Shown one piece after another: positions 27,059 to 35,783 of a DNA stretch of 64,000 nucleotides. The stretch comes from AP-15 sp963818695 (lineage in GTDB: Bacteria > Pseudomonadota > Alphaproteobacteria > ATCC43930 > CGMCC-115725). Position numbers and translations under genes: made by a program. The first letter of the stretch is position 1. Each line of letters begins with the position of its first letter. The stretch spans positions 983,051 to 1,047,050 of the forward strand of contig CAWFTG010000009.1 of assembly GCA_963818695.1 (NCBI GenBank), in the 5' to 3' direction. The notes beneath the pieces were generated by a model. That model worked only from the letters and a program-made list of their open reading frames with translations. It made no database searches and was not told where the DNA came from.

Positions 27059-27571
27059 CCTCATCGAGGTTGATGAAACCGAAATCGCCTGCCGCAGTAA
27101 AAACGATCCGGTAACGGGCAGCGGCGGGCGCAGCCATCAGGGCAAAATGCTGGTCGTCGGCGCTGTCGAGGTCGAAGACGGCGGGCTTGGCACGGCGCAT
27201 CCGCCTCAGCGAGATCGCTGATTACTCGGCTGCCAGCCTCCACGCCTTCCTCGCCGCGAACATCGCTGCGGCGCACCGCCAAGACGGATGGTTGGCCGGA
27301 TATCCAGGAGCGCCGGCATCACTCACGATCCCCATGTGGTCGGCAAGATGGCCGCCACATCGTGCTCCCTTGGGTTCACCGGATCTTCTCCAACCTCAAG
27401 GTCTGGGCTCTGGGCGTTTACCACGGGCTGCGCCGCAAGCACCTCCAGTCCTACCTCGATGAATTTGTCTTCCGCTTCAACCGTCGGCGCACCCGACATG
27501 CAGCATTCCGGTCCTTGCTCGGCATCGCCACCGAGCAACCAATTATCCCGTGTTTCGGGACCTTGCAATGA
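27059..27571 (+). pseudogene. ISXO2-like (IS1595 family) transposase remnant
   Basis: Three frames in order give LIEVDETEIACRSKNDPV, then HQGKMLVVGAVEVEDGG, IRLSEIADYSAASLHAFLAA, and finally LPWVHRIFSNLKVWALG, YHGLRRKHLQSYLDEFVFRF, NRRRTRHAAFRSLLG. This is the DDE domain of ISXO2-like transposases from the first catalytic Asp/Glu block to the C-terminus. The zinc-ribbon N-terminus and the terminal repeats are missing and at least two frameshifts are present. It separates the PrsT-like gene from the PEP-CTERM-like gene. Confidence 0.8.
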
Positions 27572-27704
27572 CGATCGCCTGTCGGAAATTATTACACTTT
27601 CGTCTTCACTGATTATGGTCGTAGATCATTAACCTTCTTTTGCCCATACATCCGGCATTTGGTCCAGTATTTGCTTGAATACTCCCGGAAACTATGGTAT
27701 CGAC

Positions 27705-28361
27705 ATGCCGATGAACATGCGAGTCTCATTTTACCCTGCGGCGCTGTGGGGAGCCCTGTGTTTGGCAGTGCTCGCGCGCCCGGCATCCGCGGATTTTATT
27801 TCCTCGGGCATGACGGATTCGAGCGGCCAGACCTACAGCCAAGGGATGATGGCGGCAAGCGGCGCTTGGGGGGGAGAGATCTACAGCCAGGGCATGATGA
27901 TGTCGACGGGCGACATTTACACCCCGGGAATGATGCTGTCGCCCAGCGAGACCTACAGCCGGGGCACGACGATGTCGACCGGCGACGGCTACAGCCTGGG
28001 CATGACGATGTTGACCGGCGACGGCTACAGCCTGGGCATGACGATGTCGACCGGCGACGGCTACAGCCTGGGCACGACGATGTCGACCGGCGACGGCTAC
28101 AGTCAGGGAACGCAGGCCACGACAAATTCCCCGCCGCCCAGCCAGGAGTGTGTCGGTACTGCCTCTAACTGCACGGATAACGTCACAAGCACGGACACTT
28201 CCAACACGTCTAATAATCGATTCTCTAACTTGCTCCCGCCGCCGAGGGGGGCCGTTACTACCGCGAGCGCCGACCCGATCGCAGAGCCTGCCAGCTTGGC
28301 GTTGCTCGCTCCGGCTCTCCTCTGGTTGGGCTTAGTGCGCCGACAACGCAACCGGGTGTAA
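27705..28361 (+). CDS. Repetitive secreted protein with PEP-CTERM-like C-terminus
   Basis: A protein of about 218 residues. A signal peptide (MRVSFYPAALWGALCLAVLA, cleavage near ARPASA) is followed by a low-complexity region of Met/Thr/Ser/Gly/Tyr repeats, including three full 12-residue units of the type MSTGDGYSLGMT and several degenerate ones. The C-terminus reads AEPASLALLAPALLWLGLV followed by RRQRNR: an EPAS motif, hydrophobic helix and basic tail, the arrangement of PEP-CTERM exosortase signals (usually VPEPAS). Exosortase would cleave it at the membrane for surface display. Start codons at 27705, 27711 or 27717 are all in frame. A PrsT-like gene upstream supports the assignment. The role is unknown. 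Confidence 0.72.
   Translation: MPMNMRVSFYPAALWGALCLAVLARPASADFISSGMTDSSGQTYSQGMMAASGAWGGEIYSQGMMMSTGDIYTPGMMLSPSETYSRGTTMSTGDGYSLGMTMLTGDGYSLGMTMSTGDGYSLGTTMSTGDGYSQGTQATTNSPPPSQECVGTASNCTDNVTSTDTSNTSNNRFSNLLPPPRGAVTTASADPIAEPASLALLAPALLWLGLVRRQRNRV
27972..28109 (+). repeat. 36-bp tandem repeats inside the PEP-CTERM-like gene
   Basis: Units at 27972-28007, 28008-28043 and 28044-28079 differ by one or two bases, and a fourth partial unit runs to about 28109. Each starts with ATGT(C/T)GACCGG and encodes one 12-residue repeat. Near identity at the DNA level indicates recent expansion and possible length variation between strains. Confidence 0.85.
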
Positions 28362-28428
28362 AGGATACCGGCCCCCCAAATAAAAAACGGCACCTTCGGG
28401 AGTCGCCCGCGCCTTTCCTGCTCCGGCC

Positions 28429-29475
28429 TCAACTCCGCCATTCGAGGATGCGTGGTTCTATTGGGTTGCGAAACGGCCGGCCTTCAGCGCGGGCCCGAAG
28501 GTATTCGCGCTTTAGCCGGTAGTACCATTTTGCCTGGGTGTCGGCGTCATCGACCAAGGTCAGCGGCGGGCTAAAGCGCAACCCTTGCTGCTGGCGCTCC
28601 ATGATGTCGCGGTCCTGGCGCAGAAATGCCCGCACATAATGCCGCAATGCGGGCTTCAACGGCCCGAGCCAAGGCACGGTCCAGTAGATGCAATGGTTGA
28701 TCTCGGTCACCCGGTCGTCGACCGGGGTGATTGCGGTCAGATTGGACACCCGGTGGCGGCCGGCGCAAATGTGCTCGATCCGCATACTCGGCAATCGGAA
28801 GACGATCTCGGTTTCGGGGGCGCCGCCCAACACACGGTAGGCCCGCGAATTGCGCGACGGCGCGTGGCGGGTCATCGCAAAGCCGAACGGGGCGGGGGCA
28901 AACGCCTTGGCCTTCTGCTGGATAGATCGGCGTGAGCGCCACCACCAGGCACGGTGCACGAAAGGGCCGTGCGCCGGATCCATCAGCCCGATAACCGCAT
29001 GATCGATGGCCGCGCCGAACCGGACACTCTCGACGAGTTCGGGCGCGCGTCCTTCGAAGCCATCGAGCACCGGGATATCGGGCGCTGCCGCCGGATCCTC
29101 GCCGAAAAACACCCAAATGTTGCCCTGGATTTCGCGCGCCGGATAGAGGAGGGTGCGGATATGGCCGGGCGTAAAGCTTTGGCCCGGCACCAGCGACGGG
29201 ATCAGGGTGCATTGCCCGCGCGTGTCGAAGCGCCAGCCGTGATAGCAGCATTCGATCTCCCGCCCGTCGAAATGGCCGGCGCTGAGCGGCATGCCGCGGT
29301 GTGGACACAGATCGCGCAACGCGAAGGGCACCCCAGCCTCGTCGCGGCCCAGCAGGATCGGCTCCCCGAGCATCAGCTTCGCCACCACCGCCCGGCGCCG
29401 CAGACGGCGGCTCGGCAGCGCATAGTACCAAGCCTCGCGCAATGGTACGGCGGCGTCGCTCGCGGCGGGTCTCAT
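28429..29475 (-). CDS. Rieske [2Fe-2S] oxygenase, alpha-subunit type
   Basis: A 348-residue protein. The Rieske cluster is bound by CPHRGMPL and CCYHGW (Cys-x-His near residue 52 and Cys-x-x-His near residue 72). The C-terminal catalytic domain holds the mononuclear iron motif region AVIGLMDPAHGPFVH with Asp/His ligands. The set matches the aromatic ring-hydroxylating/vanillate O-demethylase-like (VanA/PaO) group. Substrate cannot be assigned. I chose the ATG at 29475; the frame stays open to 30135 but that extension runs through an 18-bp tandem repeat and antisense to ribF. No ferredoxin or reductase gene lies beside it. Confidence 0.87.
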   Translation of the reverse strand: MRPAASDAAVPLREAWYYALPSRRLRRRAVVAKLMLGEPILLGRDEAGVPFALRDLCPHRGMPLSAGHFDGREIECCYHGWRFDTRGQCTLIPSLVPGQSFTPGHIRTLLYPAREIQGNIWVFFGEDPAAAPDIPVLDGFEGRAPELVESVRFGAAIDHAVIGLMDPAHGPFVHRAWWWRSRRSIQQKAKAFAPAPFGFAMTRHAPSRNSRAYRVLGGAPETEIVFRLPSMRIEHICAGRHRVSNLTAITPVDDRVTEINHCIYWTVPWLGPLKPALRHYVRAFLRQDRDIMERQQQGLRFSPPLTLVDDADTQAKWYYRLKREYLRARAEGRPFRNPIEPRILEWRS

Positions 29476-29490
29476 CGGGCGGTCCCTAGC

Positions 29491-29562
29491 TGATCGTCCA
29501 GCCGGGGCTGATAGTCCATCCGGGGCTAATCGTCCATCCGGGGCTAATCGTCCATCCGGCAG
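29491..29562. repeat. 18-bp tandem repeat upstream of the Rieske gene
   Basis: Four consecutive 18-bp units (29491-29508, 29509-29526, 29527-29544 and a slightly divergent 29545-29562) of the form TRATMGTCCAKCCGGGGC lie just upstream of the Rieske oxygenase start on the opposite strand. Units two to four differ at one to three positions. They may be a regulator array or a neutral minisatellite. Confidence 0.75.
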
Positions 29563-29694
29563 GAATGCGCCTTCGATTAAACCGGCTTTCGCAGGATGCG
29601 TGGTCAAGGCGGTGCGATCCGCTATCTTCGGGCCGCCGGTCGGGCTATTTTCGTGGCAATTGGCTGCCCTTGAAACTGCGCGATTTCCGCTGCC

Positions 29695-30657
29695 GTGATC
29701 CGAGTCATACGACATCCCGGCCCTCGGTCGAACCACCTCCCCGGCGCAGTCCTCGCGATCGGCAATTTCGATGGCCTGCACCGCGGCCATGCCGTGTTGA
29801 TCGGCCGGACTTGCGATCTCGCGCGGGAAGCAGGCCGCCCCACGGGAGTGCTGACCTTCGAGCCCCATCCGCGCAGCGTGTTCTTTCCCACGAGCGAACC
29901 CTTCCGGCTGACGCCCTTCCGCGTCAAGGAGCGCGAACTGGCCCGGCTCGGCATCGATCTGCTGTTCGTCCAGCACTTCGACCTCGCCTTTTCGAAGAAG
30001 AGTGCCGAGGAATTCGTCGCCGAGATCATCGTCGGCGCGATCGGGGCCTCGCATGTCGTGGTCGGCTGGGATTGCACCTTTGGCAACCGACGCCGCGGAA
30101 CCCCCGAAACTCTGCGCGCCGCCGGTCTGCAGCACGGCTTCAAGGTGACCGTACTCGAACCGGTCCGCGGCGAGGACACCATCGTCTATTCCTCGACCCA
30201 GATCCGCGAACTGCTCAAGGCCGGCAAGCCACGCGAGGCGGCCGCGCTACTCGGCCGCTTCTGGGAGATCGACGGCCGTGTCGCGACCGGCGACAGGCGT
30301 GGCCGGACGATCGGCTTTCCGACCGCGAATCTCGGTCTCGACGATTATCTGCATCCGGCCTTCGGGGTGTATGCGGTGCGTATCTCCGGCGACGGTCCGG
30401 ACGACCCGCTCGGCGGCCGCACAATCGGCGGCGTCGCTAATGTCGGTCTGCGCCCGACGGTCGGCGGCCTCGTGCCGCGGCTCGAGGCCCACCTGTTCGA
30501 CATCGATGTCGATCTCTATGGACGCCATCTGCGTGTCGCCCTCATCGATTTCATCCGGCCGGAACAGAAATTCGCCGGTCTCGACGAGCTAAAAGCGCAG
30601 ATCGCCGCGGACGCCGCTCAAGCTCGCGCAATCCTCGCCGCCACTCCGGCGGATTGA
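29695..30657 (+). CDS. ribF: Bifunctional riboflavin kinase/FAD synthetase
   Basis: A 320-residue bifunctional enzyme that converts riboflavin to FMN and then FAD. The N-terminal nucleotidyltransferase domain has GNFDGLHRGHAVLI near residue 23 and STQIRELLKAG; the C-terminal kinase domain has GRTIGFPTANL near residue 203, FGVYAVRI and the acidic LEAHLFDIDVDLYG segment. The start is GTG at 29695. It lies upstream of ileS and lspA on the same strand, the order usual in alphaproteobacteria. Confidence 0.95.
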   Translation: MIRVIRHPGPRSNHLPGAVLAIGNFDGLHRGHAVLIGRTCDLAREAGRPTGVLTFEPHPRSVFFPTSEPFRLTPFRVKERELARLGIDLLFVQHFDLAFSKKSAEEFVAEIIVGAIGASHVVVGWDCTFGNRRRGTPETLRAAGLQHGFKVTVLEPVRGEDTIVYSSTQIRELLKAGKPREAAALLGRFWEIDGRVATGDRRGRTIGFPTANLGLDDYLHPAFGVYAVRISGDGPDDPLGGRTIGGVANVGLRPTVGGLVPRLEAHLFDIDVDLYGRHLRVALIDFIRPEQKFAGLDELKAQIAADAAQARAILAATPAD

Positions 30658-30818
30658 GCGCAACCGCACCGCTAACTATCCCCTCGAATTTGACCGGGGC
30701 GGCTGCTATATGTTCGCCATGGCTCGGCACCACGCCTGGATATTGCGAATTACCGGCCCGGTCCTCGTCTGAGGATCGGGGACGCTTTCGGTTTTCGTCT
30801 CTCATCCAGGGGTTCACG

Positions 30819-33674
30819 ATGCCCACGGATTATCGTCCGACCGTATTCCTGCCCAGGACCCAGTTCCCGATGCGCGGGGATTTACCTAAGCGCGAGCCCT
30901 CGATCCTTGCGCGGTGGGAGGAAATGGGACTCTACCGGCGGCTGCGCGAGCAGTCGGGCGGACGCGAGAAGTTCGTGCTTCACGACGGGCCGCCCTACGC
31001 CAATGGCGACATTCATCTCGGTACCGCGCTCAACAAAATCTTAAAGGACGTGGTCAACCGGGCGAAGCAGATGCTCGGCAAGGACGCGCCCTATGTGCCG
31101 GGCTGGGACTGCCACGGCCTGCCGATCGAATGGATTGTCGAGGAGCAATACCGCGCAAAAAACCAATCCAAGGACAGCGTGCCGATCGACCAGTTCCGCC
31201 GCGAGTGCCGCGAATTCGCGGCCCATTGGATCGAGGTGCAGAAGCGCGACTTCAAGCGGCTCGGCGTCGTCGGAGACTGGGATAACCCGTATACGACGAT
31301 GGCGTATTCGGCCGAGGCGCAAATCGTCCGCGAGCTCGGCAAGTTTCTCGTCAACGGCGGGCTCTACAAGGGAGCGAAGCCGGTTCTGTGGTCGGTCGTC
31401 GAGCAGACGGCGCTGGCCGAAGCGGAAGTCGAATACCACGACCACAGATCGACGACCGTCTGGGTGCGCTTCCCGATCCTGCGCTCCGGGCATCCCGTAC
31501 TCGCCGGCGCGGCGGCGGTGATCTGGACGACCACACCTTGGACACTGCCCGGAAATCGCGCGATCGCCTTCAGCCCCAGCCTCGAGTATGTTGTGTTGCG
31601 AGTCGACCGGAGGGCGGAAGCAAGCCGTGCGCACTCCGGAGAGACCCTGCTTGTCGCCGAACCGCTGGTCGAATCGCTCGTAGCCGTCGCCGGCATTGAA
31701 GCGTATTCAATTGTTGATCGCCTTCCGGGTCCGGCGCTTGCCGGGACGACGGCGGCGCATCCGCTGCGCGGACAAGGCTACGATTTCGATGTGCCGGTGC
31801 TGCCTGCCGGCTTCGTCGAAGCCGATCAGGGCACCGGCCTCGTCCATATCGCCCCCGGGCACGGCGCCGACGATTTCGAACTCGGCCAGATGAATGGCCT
31901 GCCGGTGCCGGATACCGTATCGCCCGACGGGTTCTATCTTCCATCCGTGCCGCTTTTTGCCGGACGCTCGATCTACCGCCCGGACGGCAAGCCGGGTGAT
32001 GCGAACGCGGCGGTGATCGCCGCAATCGACCAGGCCGGCGGGTTATTGGCGCGTGGTACTCTCGTTCATTCCTACCCCCATTCGTGGCGTTCCAAGGCGC
32101 CGCTGATCTTTCGCAATACGCCGCAATGGTTCATCAGCATGGAGAAGGAGAATCTCCGGCAGAAGGCCTTGGCGGCAATCGCCGAAGTCCGCTGGGTTCC
32201 ATCGCAGGCCCGCAATCGGATCGAGGCGATGGTCGAGAGCAAGCCGGATTGGTGCGTATCGCGCCAGCGCGCCTGGGGCGTGCCGATCGCGGTATTCACG
32301 CATCGCAAGACCGGTGAGCCGCTGCGCGATCCGCTCGTCGTCGAGCGCATCGCCGCCGCCGTCGAGCGGGAAGGGGCGGATGTCTGGTTCAGCGCCGATC
32401 CGTCGGAGTTCCTCGGGAACACCTACGACGCCGCCGAATGGGAGAAGGTCACCGACATCGTCGAGGTGTGGTTCGATTCGGGCTCGACCCATGCCTTCGT
32501 GCTCGAGCAGCGCCCCGAGCTGCGCTGGCCGGCCGATCTCTATCTCGAAGGTTCGGACCAGCACCGCGGTTGGTTTCAGTCCTCGCTGATCGAAGCCTGC
32601 GGGACGCGCGGACGCGCGCCCTACGAGGCCGTGCTGACGCACGGCTTCGTCCTCGACGAGGACGGGCGGAAAATGTCGAAATCGCTCGGCAATGTCATTC
32701 CGCCGCAGCAGATCATGCAGCAGAGCGGGGCCGACATCCTTCGCCTTTGGGTAGTCGGCTCAGACTTCACCGAGGATGTCCGCATTGGCCCGGAAATCCT
32801 CAAACGCCACAGCGACGCTTACCGCCGGTTGCGCAATACGCTGCGCTACCTTTTGGGTGCACTCGACGGCTATACCGCCGCCGAGGCGGTAGCTGTCGAG
32901 ATGATGCCTGAACTCGACCGCTGGGTATTGCACCGCTTGGCGGAGCTTGACGATCTTGTCCTGCGTTCGGTCGAGGCGTTCGATTTCCACGGCATGTTCG
33001 CGGCACTCCACGGTTTCTGTGCGACTGATTTGTCGGCGTTCTATTTCGATGTCCGCAAGGACCGCCTCTATTGCGATGCGGCGGACGATTCGCGCCGGCG
33101 GTCGGTGCGGACCGTGTTCGACCGGTGCTTCGATTCTCTGGTGCGCTGGCTGGCCCCGGTGATTTGCTTTACCGCGGAGGAGGCATGGCTCGCCCGCCAC
33201 GGCGACCTGCCCGGACGGAGCATTCATCTCGAGCCCTTTGCCGATGTTCCAGCGGGATGGCGCGATGACGCGCTCGGCGAACGCTGGTCGGTACTGCGCA
33301 ACCTGCGCCGCGTCGTCACCGGCGCGCTGGAACTGGAGCGGGGGGCAAAGCGGCTGGGGTCGAGCCTACAGGCCGCCGTCGAGCTGTTCGTCCCCGAAGG
33401 CTTGGCCGATCAGCTAGGCAACATCGATCTCGCCGAGCTCTGCATCACTTCGGCGGGAACGGTGCGCCCGGAACCCGTACCCGAGGACGCCTTCACGCTT
33501 CCCGATGTCCCGCAAGTTGGCGTGCGGGTCTCGCCGGCGCCTGGAGAGCGCTGCGAACGCTGCTGGAGGGTGCTACCCGAGGTCGGCGGCGTACCGGGTC
33601 ACGCCGATCTCTGCCGGCGGTGCGCTGAAGTCGTCGATCGGGCCGGCCTCGAGCTCGCTGCGGCAAACGGGTGA
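30819..33674 (+). CDS. ileS: Isoleucyl-tRNA synthetase
   Basis: A 951-residue class I synthetase charging tRNA-Ile. The HIGH-like motif is in PPYANGDIHLGTALNKIL near residue 57 and the KMSKS loop near residue 617. The editing domain lies between them (WTTTPWTLPGNRAIAF, with GTGLVHIAPGHGADDF). A C-terminal zinc finger reads CERCWR...CRRC near residues 911-940. The ATG at 30819, preceded by AGGGG, fits the family N-terminus PTVFLPRTQFPMR; longer in-frame starts extend into the intergenic region and are unlikely. It overlaps lspA at the stop. Confidence 0.97.
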   Translation: MPTDYRPTVFLPRTQFPMRGDLPKREPSILARWEEMGLYRRLREQSGGREKFVLHDGPPYANGDIHLGTALNKILKDVVNRAKQMLGKDAPYVPGWDCHGLPIEWIVEEQYRAKNQSKDSVPIDQFRRECREFAAHWIEVQKRDFKRLGVVGDWDNPYTTMAYSAEAQIVRELGKFLVNGGLYKGAKPVLWSVVEQTALAEAEVEYHDHRSTTVWVRFPILRSGHPVLAGAAAVIWTTTPWTLPGNRAIAFSPSLEYVVLRVDRRAEASRAHSGETLLVAEPLVESLVAVAGIEAYSIVDRLPGPALAGTTAAHPLRGQGYDFDVPVLPAGFVEADQGTGLVHIAPGHGADDFELGQMNGLPVPDTVSPDGFYLPSVPLFAGRSIYRPDGKPGDANAAVIAAIDQAGGLLARGTLVHSYPHSWRSKAPLIFRNTPQWFISMEKENLRQKALAAIAEVRWVPSQARNRIEAMVESKPDWCVSRQRAWGVPIAVFTHRKTGEPLRDPLVVERIAAAVEREGADVWFSADPSEFLGNTYDAAEWEKVTDIVEVWFDSGSTHAFVLEQRPELRWPADLYLEGSDQHRGWFQSSLIEACGTRGRAPYEAVLTHGFVLDEDGRKMSKSLGNVIPPQQIMQQSGADILRLWVVGSDFTEDVRIGPEILKRHSDAYRRLRNTLRYLLGALDGYTAAEAVAVEMMPELDRWVLHRLAELDDLVLRSVEAFDFHGMFAALHGFCATDLSAFYFDVRKDRLYCDAADDSRRRSVRTVFDRCFDSLVRWLAPVICFTAEEAWLARHGDLPGRSIHLEPFADVPAGWRDDALGERWSVLRNLRRVVTGALELERGAKRLGSSLQAAVELFVPEGLADQLGNIDLAELCITSAGTVRPEPVPEDAFTLPDVPQVGVRVSPAPGERCERCWRVLPEVGGVPGHADLCRRCAEVVDRAGLELAAANG

Positions 33675-34177
33675 TGCTGGCGCGCGGGCTCGCCACCGCG
33701 ATTGCGGTCGCGGTTCTTGATCAGCTCAGCAAAGCCGCGGTTCTCGCCTTCTTCGCCGGGCGCGGCTTCGGTGACCGCGAGACCGTCACGTCGTTCTTCA
33801 ATCTCGCCCTGACCTATAATCGCGGCATCAGCTTTGGGCTGTTTAACGGTGCCGCAGGAGTGAATGCGCTGGTCTTTTCAATTGCCGCCGCCGCGATCGT
33901 CGCGGTCTTGATCTATTGGTTGAGCCGCGTTTCGAGCCTCTTCCTCGCCGTCTCGATCGGGCTGATCATCGGCGGCGCGGTGGGCAATGTCATCGACCGG
34001 CTGCGCCTTGGCGCCGTCGTCGATTTTCTGGATTTTCACTTCGGAGCCGCGCATTGGCCAGCATTCAATCTCGCCGACAGCGCGATTTGCATCGGCGTTG
34101 CGGGGATGTTGCTGGACGGCTTTTTGCTGCGGCGGGAAGGGCACGAAGTCGCTTCGAGGCAAAGGCGGGTCGATTAG
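33674..34177 (+). CDS. lspA: Lipoprotein signal peptidase (signal peptidase II)
   Basis: A 167-168 residue aspartic peptidase of the inner membrane with four helices. It removes signal peptides from prolipoproteins such as the BamF-like and other lipoproteins in this window. Conserved segments are LTYNRGISFGLF, GGAVGNVIDRLRLGAVVDFL and FNLADSAI, the last two holding the catalytic Asp pair. The ATG at 33674 overlaps the ileS stop as TGATG; GTG at 33671 is also in frame. Its 3' end overlaps the convergent gene by 4 bases. Confidence 0.95.
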   Translation: MLARGLATAIAVAVLDQLSKAAVLAFFAGRGFGDRETVTSFFNLALTYNRGISFGLFNGAAGVNALVFSIAAAAIVAVLIYWLSRVSSLFLAVSIGLIIGGAVGNVIDRLRLGAVVDFLDFHFGAAHWPAFNLADSAICIGVAGMLLDGFLLRREGHEVASRQRRVD

Positions 34178-34743
34178 CGCCCGGCCCCTCTCTCCGGGAT
34201 CGCTTCTAATGTGATGTGATCGGTGATGGTGCTCCTGTTTGGACCAATACCGGGACCGTTCGGCTTTATGATGATCTTGTTGTCCCGCAGGGCGAACCTC
34301 CCATCGTTGTCATAATAGGGCGGGCCGAACCTCACGGTCCCGGTAAATGGGGAGTTGTCGCTCATCCTAACTGAATAGCTCGCAACGACGCTCCCGGCTG
34401 GCGCAGTGTCCGGCACCCTCGGGGGATTCGGCTTTACCTCGATCACCGGCCGTGGTCGTCGAACCGACGCCGGTAGCGGGGCGGCAACCCGAACCGCGGG
34501 CGGTGTACTCCCTCGACTGCGCTTGGGCGAGCTCGAATTGGGCCGGGCTGCTGGAGCAGTGCTGACCTTGCTGGGCGCCTGGTGAGTGGCACGAGGTGGT
34601 GGGGCCACCTCGACCTGCCCGTTGGCGCCGCGCCGCAACTCGGGCATTGTTCCTCCACCGGATGGCAGTTCCTGCGCCCGACCCGCCGAGAAATCGGCCA
34701 CGAGAAGCGAAATGGCGGCCCCAACCACCAATCTTGAGATCAT
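34174..34743 (-). CDS. Exported protein of unknown function
   Basis: A 189-residue protein with a signal peptide (ISRLVVGAAISLLVADFSAG) and a long Pro/Ser/Arg-rich linker (residues about 35-110). The C-terminal domain of about 75 residues contains SYSVRMSDNSPFTGTVRFGP and RFALRDNKIIIKPNGPGIG. I do not recognise the domain. The start ATG at 34743 overlaps the cbtA stop, so it is coupled to cbtBA, but a link to cobalt uptake is not otherwise supported. Confidence 0.6.
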   Translation of the reverse strand: MISRLVVGAAISLLVADFSAGRAQELPSGGGTMPELRRGANGQVEVAPPPRATHQAPSKVSTAPAARPNSSSPKRSRGSTPPAVRVAAPLPASVRRPRPVIEVKPNPPRVPDTAPAGSVVASYSVRMSDNSPFTGTVRFGPPYYDNDGRFALRDNKIIIKPNGPGIGPNRSTITDHITLEAIPERGAGR

Positions 34744-35444
34744 GCAGCGGCGCGTGCAGACGCACGAGCGGTCTGCGGTCGCAGGCGGTCGTGAAAATAC
34801 CCCGCGGACGCTCCAAGGATCAGCCAAAACAAAAAGTTCACTACTGTGGCTGCAACGGTGAAGTGACGGGAAAGGGTGGCTGGCACCTCCGCAATGTGCT
34901 CGGGGGGCTGAGGTGCGCCGTAAAGATAGGGCAGTACAATGATAATCGTCGCGAGAATTGTCCAACGCGCTTGAGTTGTGAAGGCGATGAGCACAAGCCC
35001 GCAGCCGGTCGCAACAACGGTGCCGAGCCACCAGAGCTGCCGATCGAACAGCGGGGCGGCTTCGCTTCCAGGCAGTTGCGGTGGCAATCCGAGGCTCGGG
35101 GCGACAGTGAATGTCGCAAATCCGGCCAGGCCCCAAAGGAGCCCCTGCCGCCAGCCGATATCGCGGCCGTGCAGCGTTAGGCCGGCTTCCAGCAGAAGGG
35201 CAAATCCCACCGCTGTGAGGATGTCCGCGAGTAGGGTGTAGGCGGTGCGCTCGGCACCATTTGCCGGTTCCCACGCGCCGGAACCCTCGTGCGCAGCCGC
35301 CATCGTGCGCCCTGATGGTTTCTCATAGGTTTCGGCTTGCAGGATCAGAGGCACCGTGCCGATTTGGTGCGCCACCGTCGCGAAGACGCCCGCCACCAAC
35401 CCGGCGCAGAGCGCCGCGAATACCAATCTGCGAAAAACGTCCAT
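34740..35444 (-). CDS. cbtA: CbtA family membrane protein (predicted cobalt transporter subunit)
   Basis: A 234-residue protein with five predicted membrane helices, beginning MDVFRRLVFAALCAGLVAGV and containing HQIGTVPLILQAETYE, the conserved first loop of CbtA. CbtA/CbtB pairs were predicted to transport cobalt because they are often regulated by B12 riboswitches. The ATG at 35444 lies 5 bases after the cbtB stop; a GTG at 35459 overlapping cbtB is an alternative. Helix positions and the conserved Gly-rich segment WRQGLLWGLAGFATFTVAP support the family call. Confidence 0.85.
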   Translation of the reverse strand: MDVFRRLVFAALCAGLVAGVFATVAHQIGTVPLILQAETYEKPSGRTMAAAHEGSGAWEPANGAERTAYTLLADILTAVGFALLLEAGLTLHGRDIGWRQGLLWGLAGFATFTVAPSLGLPPQLPGSEAAPLFDRQLWWLGTVVATGCGLVLIAFTTQARWTILATIIIVLPYLYGAPQPPEHIAEVPATLSRHFTVAATVVNFLFWLILGASAGYFHDRLRPQTARASARAAA

Positions 35445-35449
35445 GCCGC

Positions 35450-35644
35450 TCAATGGCACGGAAAGCCGACGGAGTGGCGCGTATCGTGAGCGGCGTTATG
35501 GACGATGTCGATGTGCGAGAATCCGACCGCCCAGATAACGAAAGCGCCAAGTAGAGCAGCGAACAAGGCCGCGGCGACCGTCTCCGATCTGGGGAGGGTC
35601 TGATATCCGGTAGCCGGTCGGGAGCCGATGATGTGCGTTTGCAT
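35450..35644 (-). CDS. cbtB: CbtB family membrane protein
   Basis: A 64-residue protein with one membrane helix (VAAALFAALLGAFVIWAVGF) followed by a His-rich tail SHIDIVHNAAHDTRHSVGF, the metal-binding signature of CbtB. It precedes cbtA, the usual order. The ATG at 35644 gives the normal family length; the frame is open upstream to 35785 but that extension lacks family similarity. I looked for a cobalamin riboswitch in the roughly 140 bases upstream and could not support one. Confidence 0.85.
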   Translation of the reverse strand: MQTHIIGSRPATGYQTLPRSETVAAALFAALLGAFVIWAVGFSHIDIVHNAAHDTRHSVGFPCH

Positions 35645-35783
35645 GATCCTATCCGTGGTGGGTGATTCCGAATACCGTTTACCTGATGCGGACAGTCCTC
35701 CGCCAGAGCCGGAATTTTGCCGGGGCGCTTGCTTAATGCATGGCAAGCGCATTAAAAAAACTGCGTGGGGAGGGATTTGTGCC

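Noticed and set aside
27796..28125. Minus-strand frame with repeats of the form SCPGCSRRRST
   Set aside because: It is the reverse complement of the tandem repeats in the PEP-CTERM-like gene. Regular repetition arises from the DNA repeat, not from a real protein.
28429..30135. A 568-residue Rieske protein including the upstream extension
   Set aside because: The extra N-terminal part reads through an 18-bp tandem repeat and antisense to ribF and lacks family similarity. The family start fits the ATG at 29475.
35733..35765. Hairpin GCGCTTGC...GCAAGCGC considered as a terminator
   Set aside because: It is followed by A residues on the plus strand and by C/G residues on the minus strand, so it does not resemble an intrinsic terminator in either direction.
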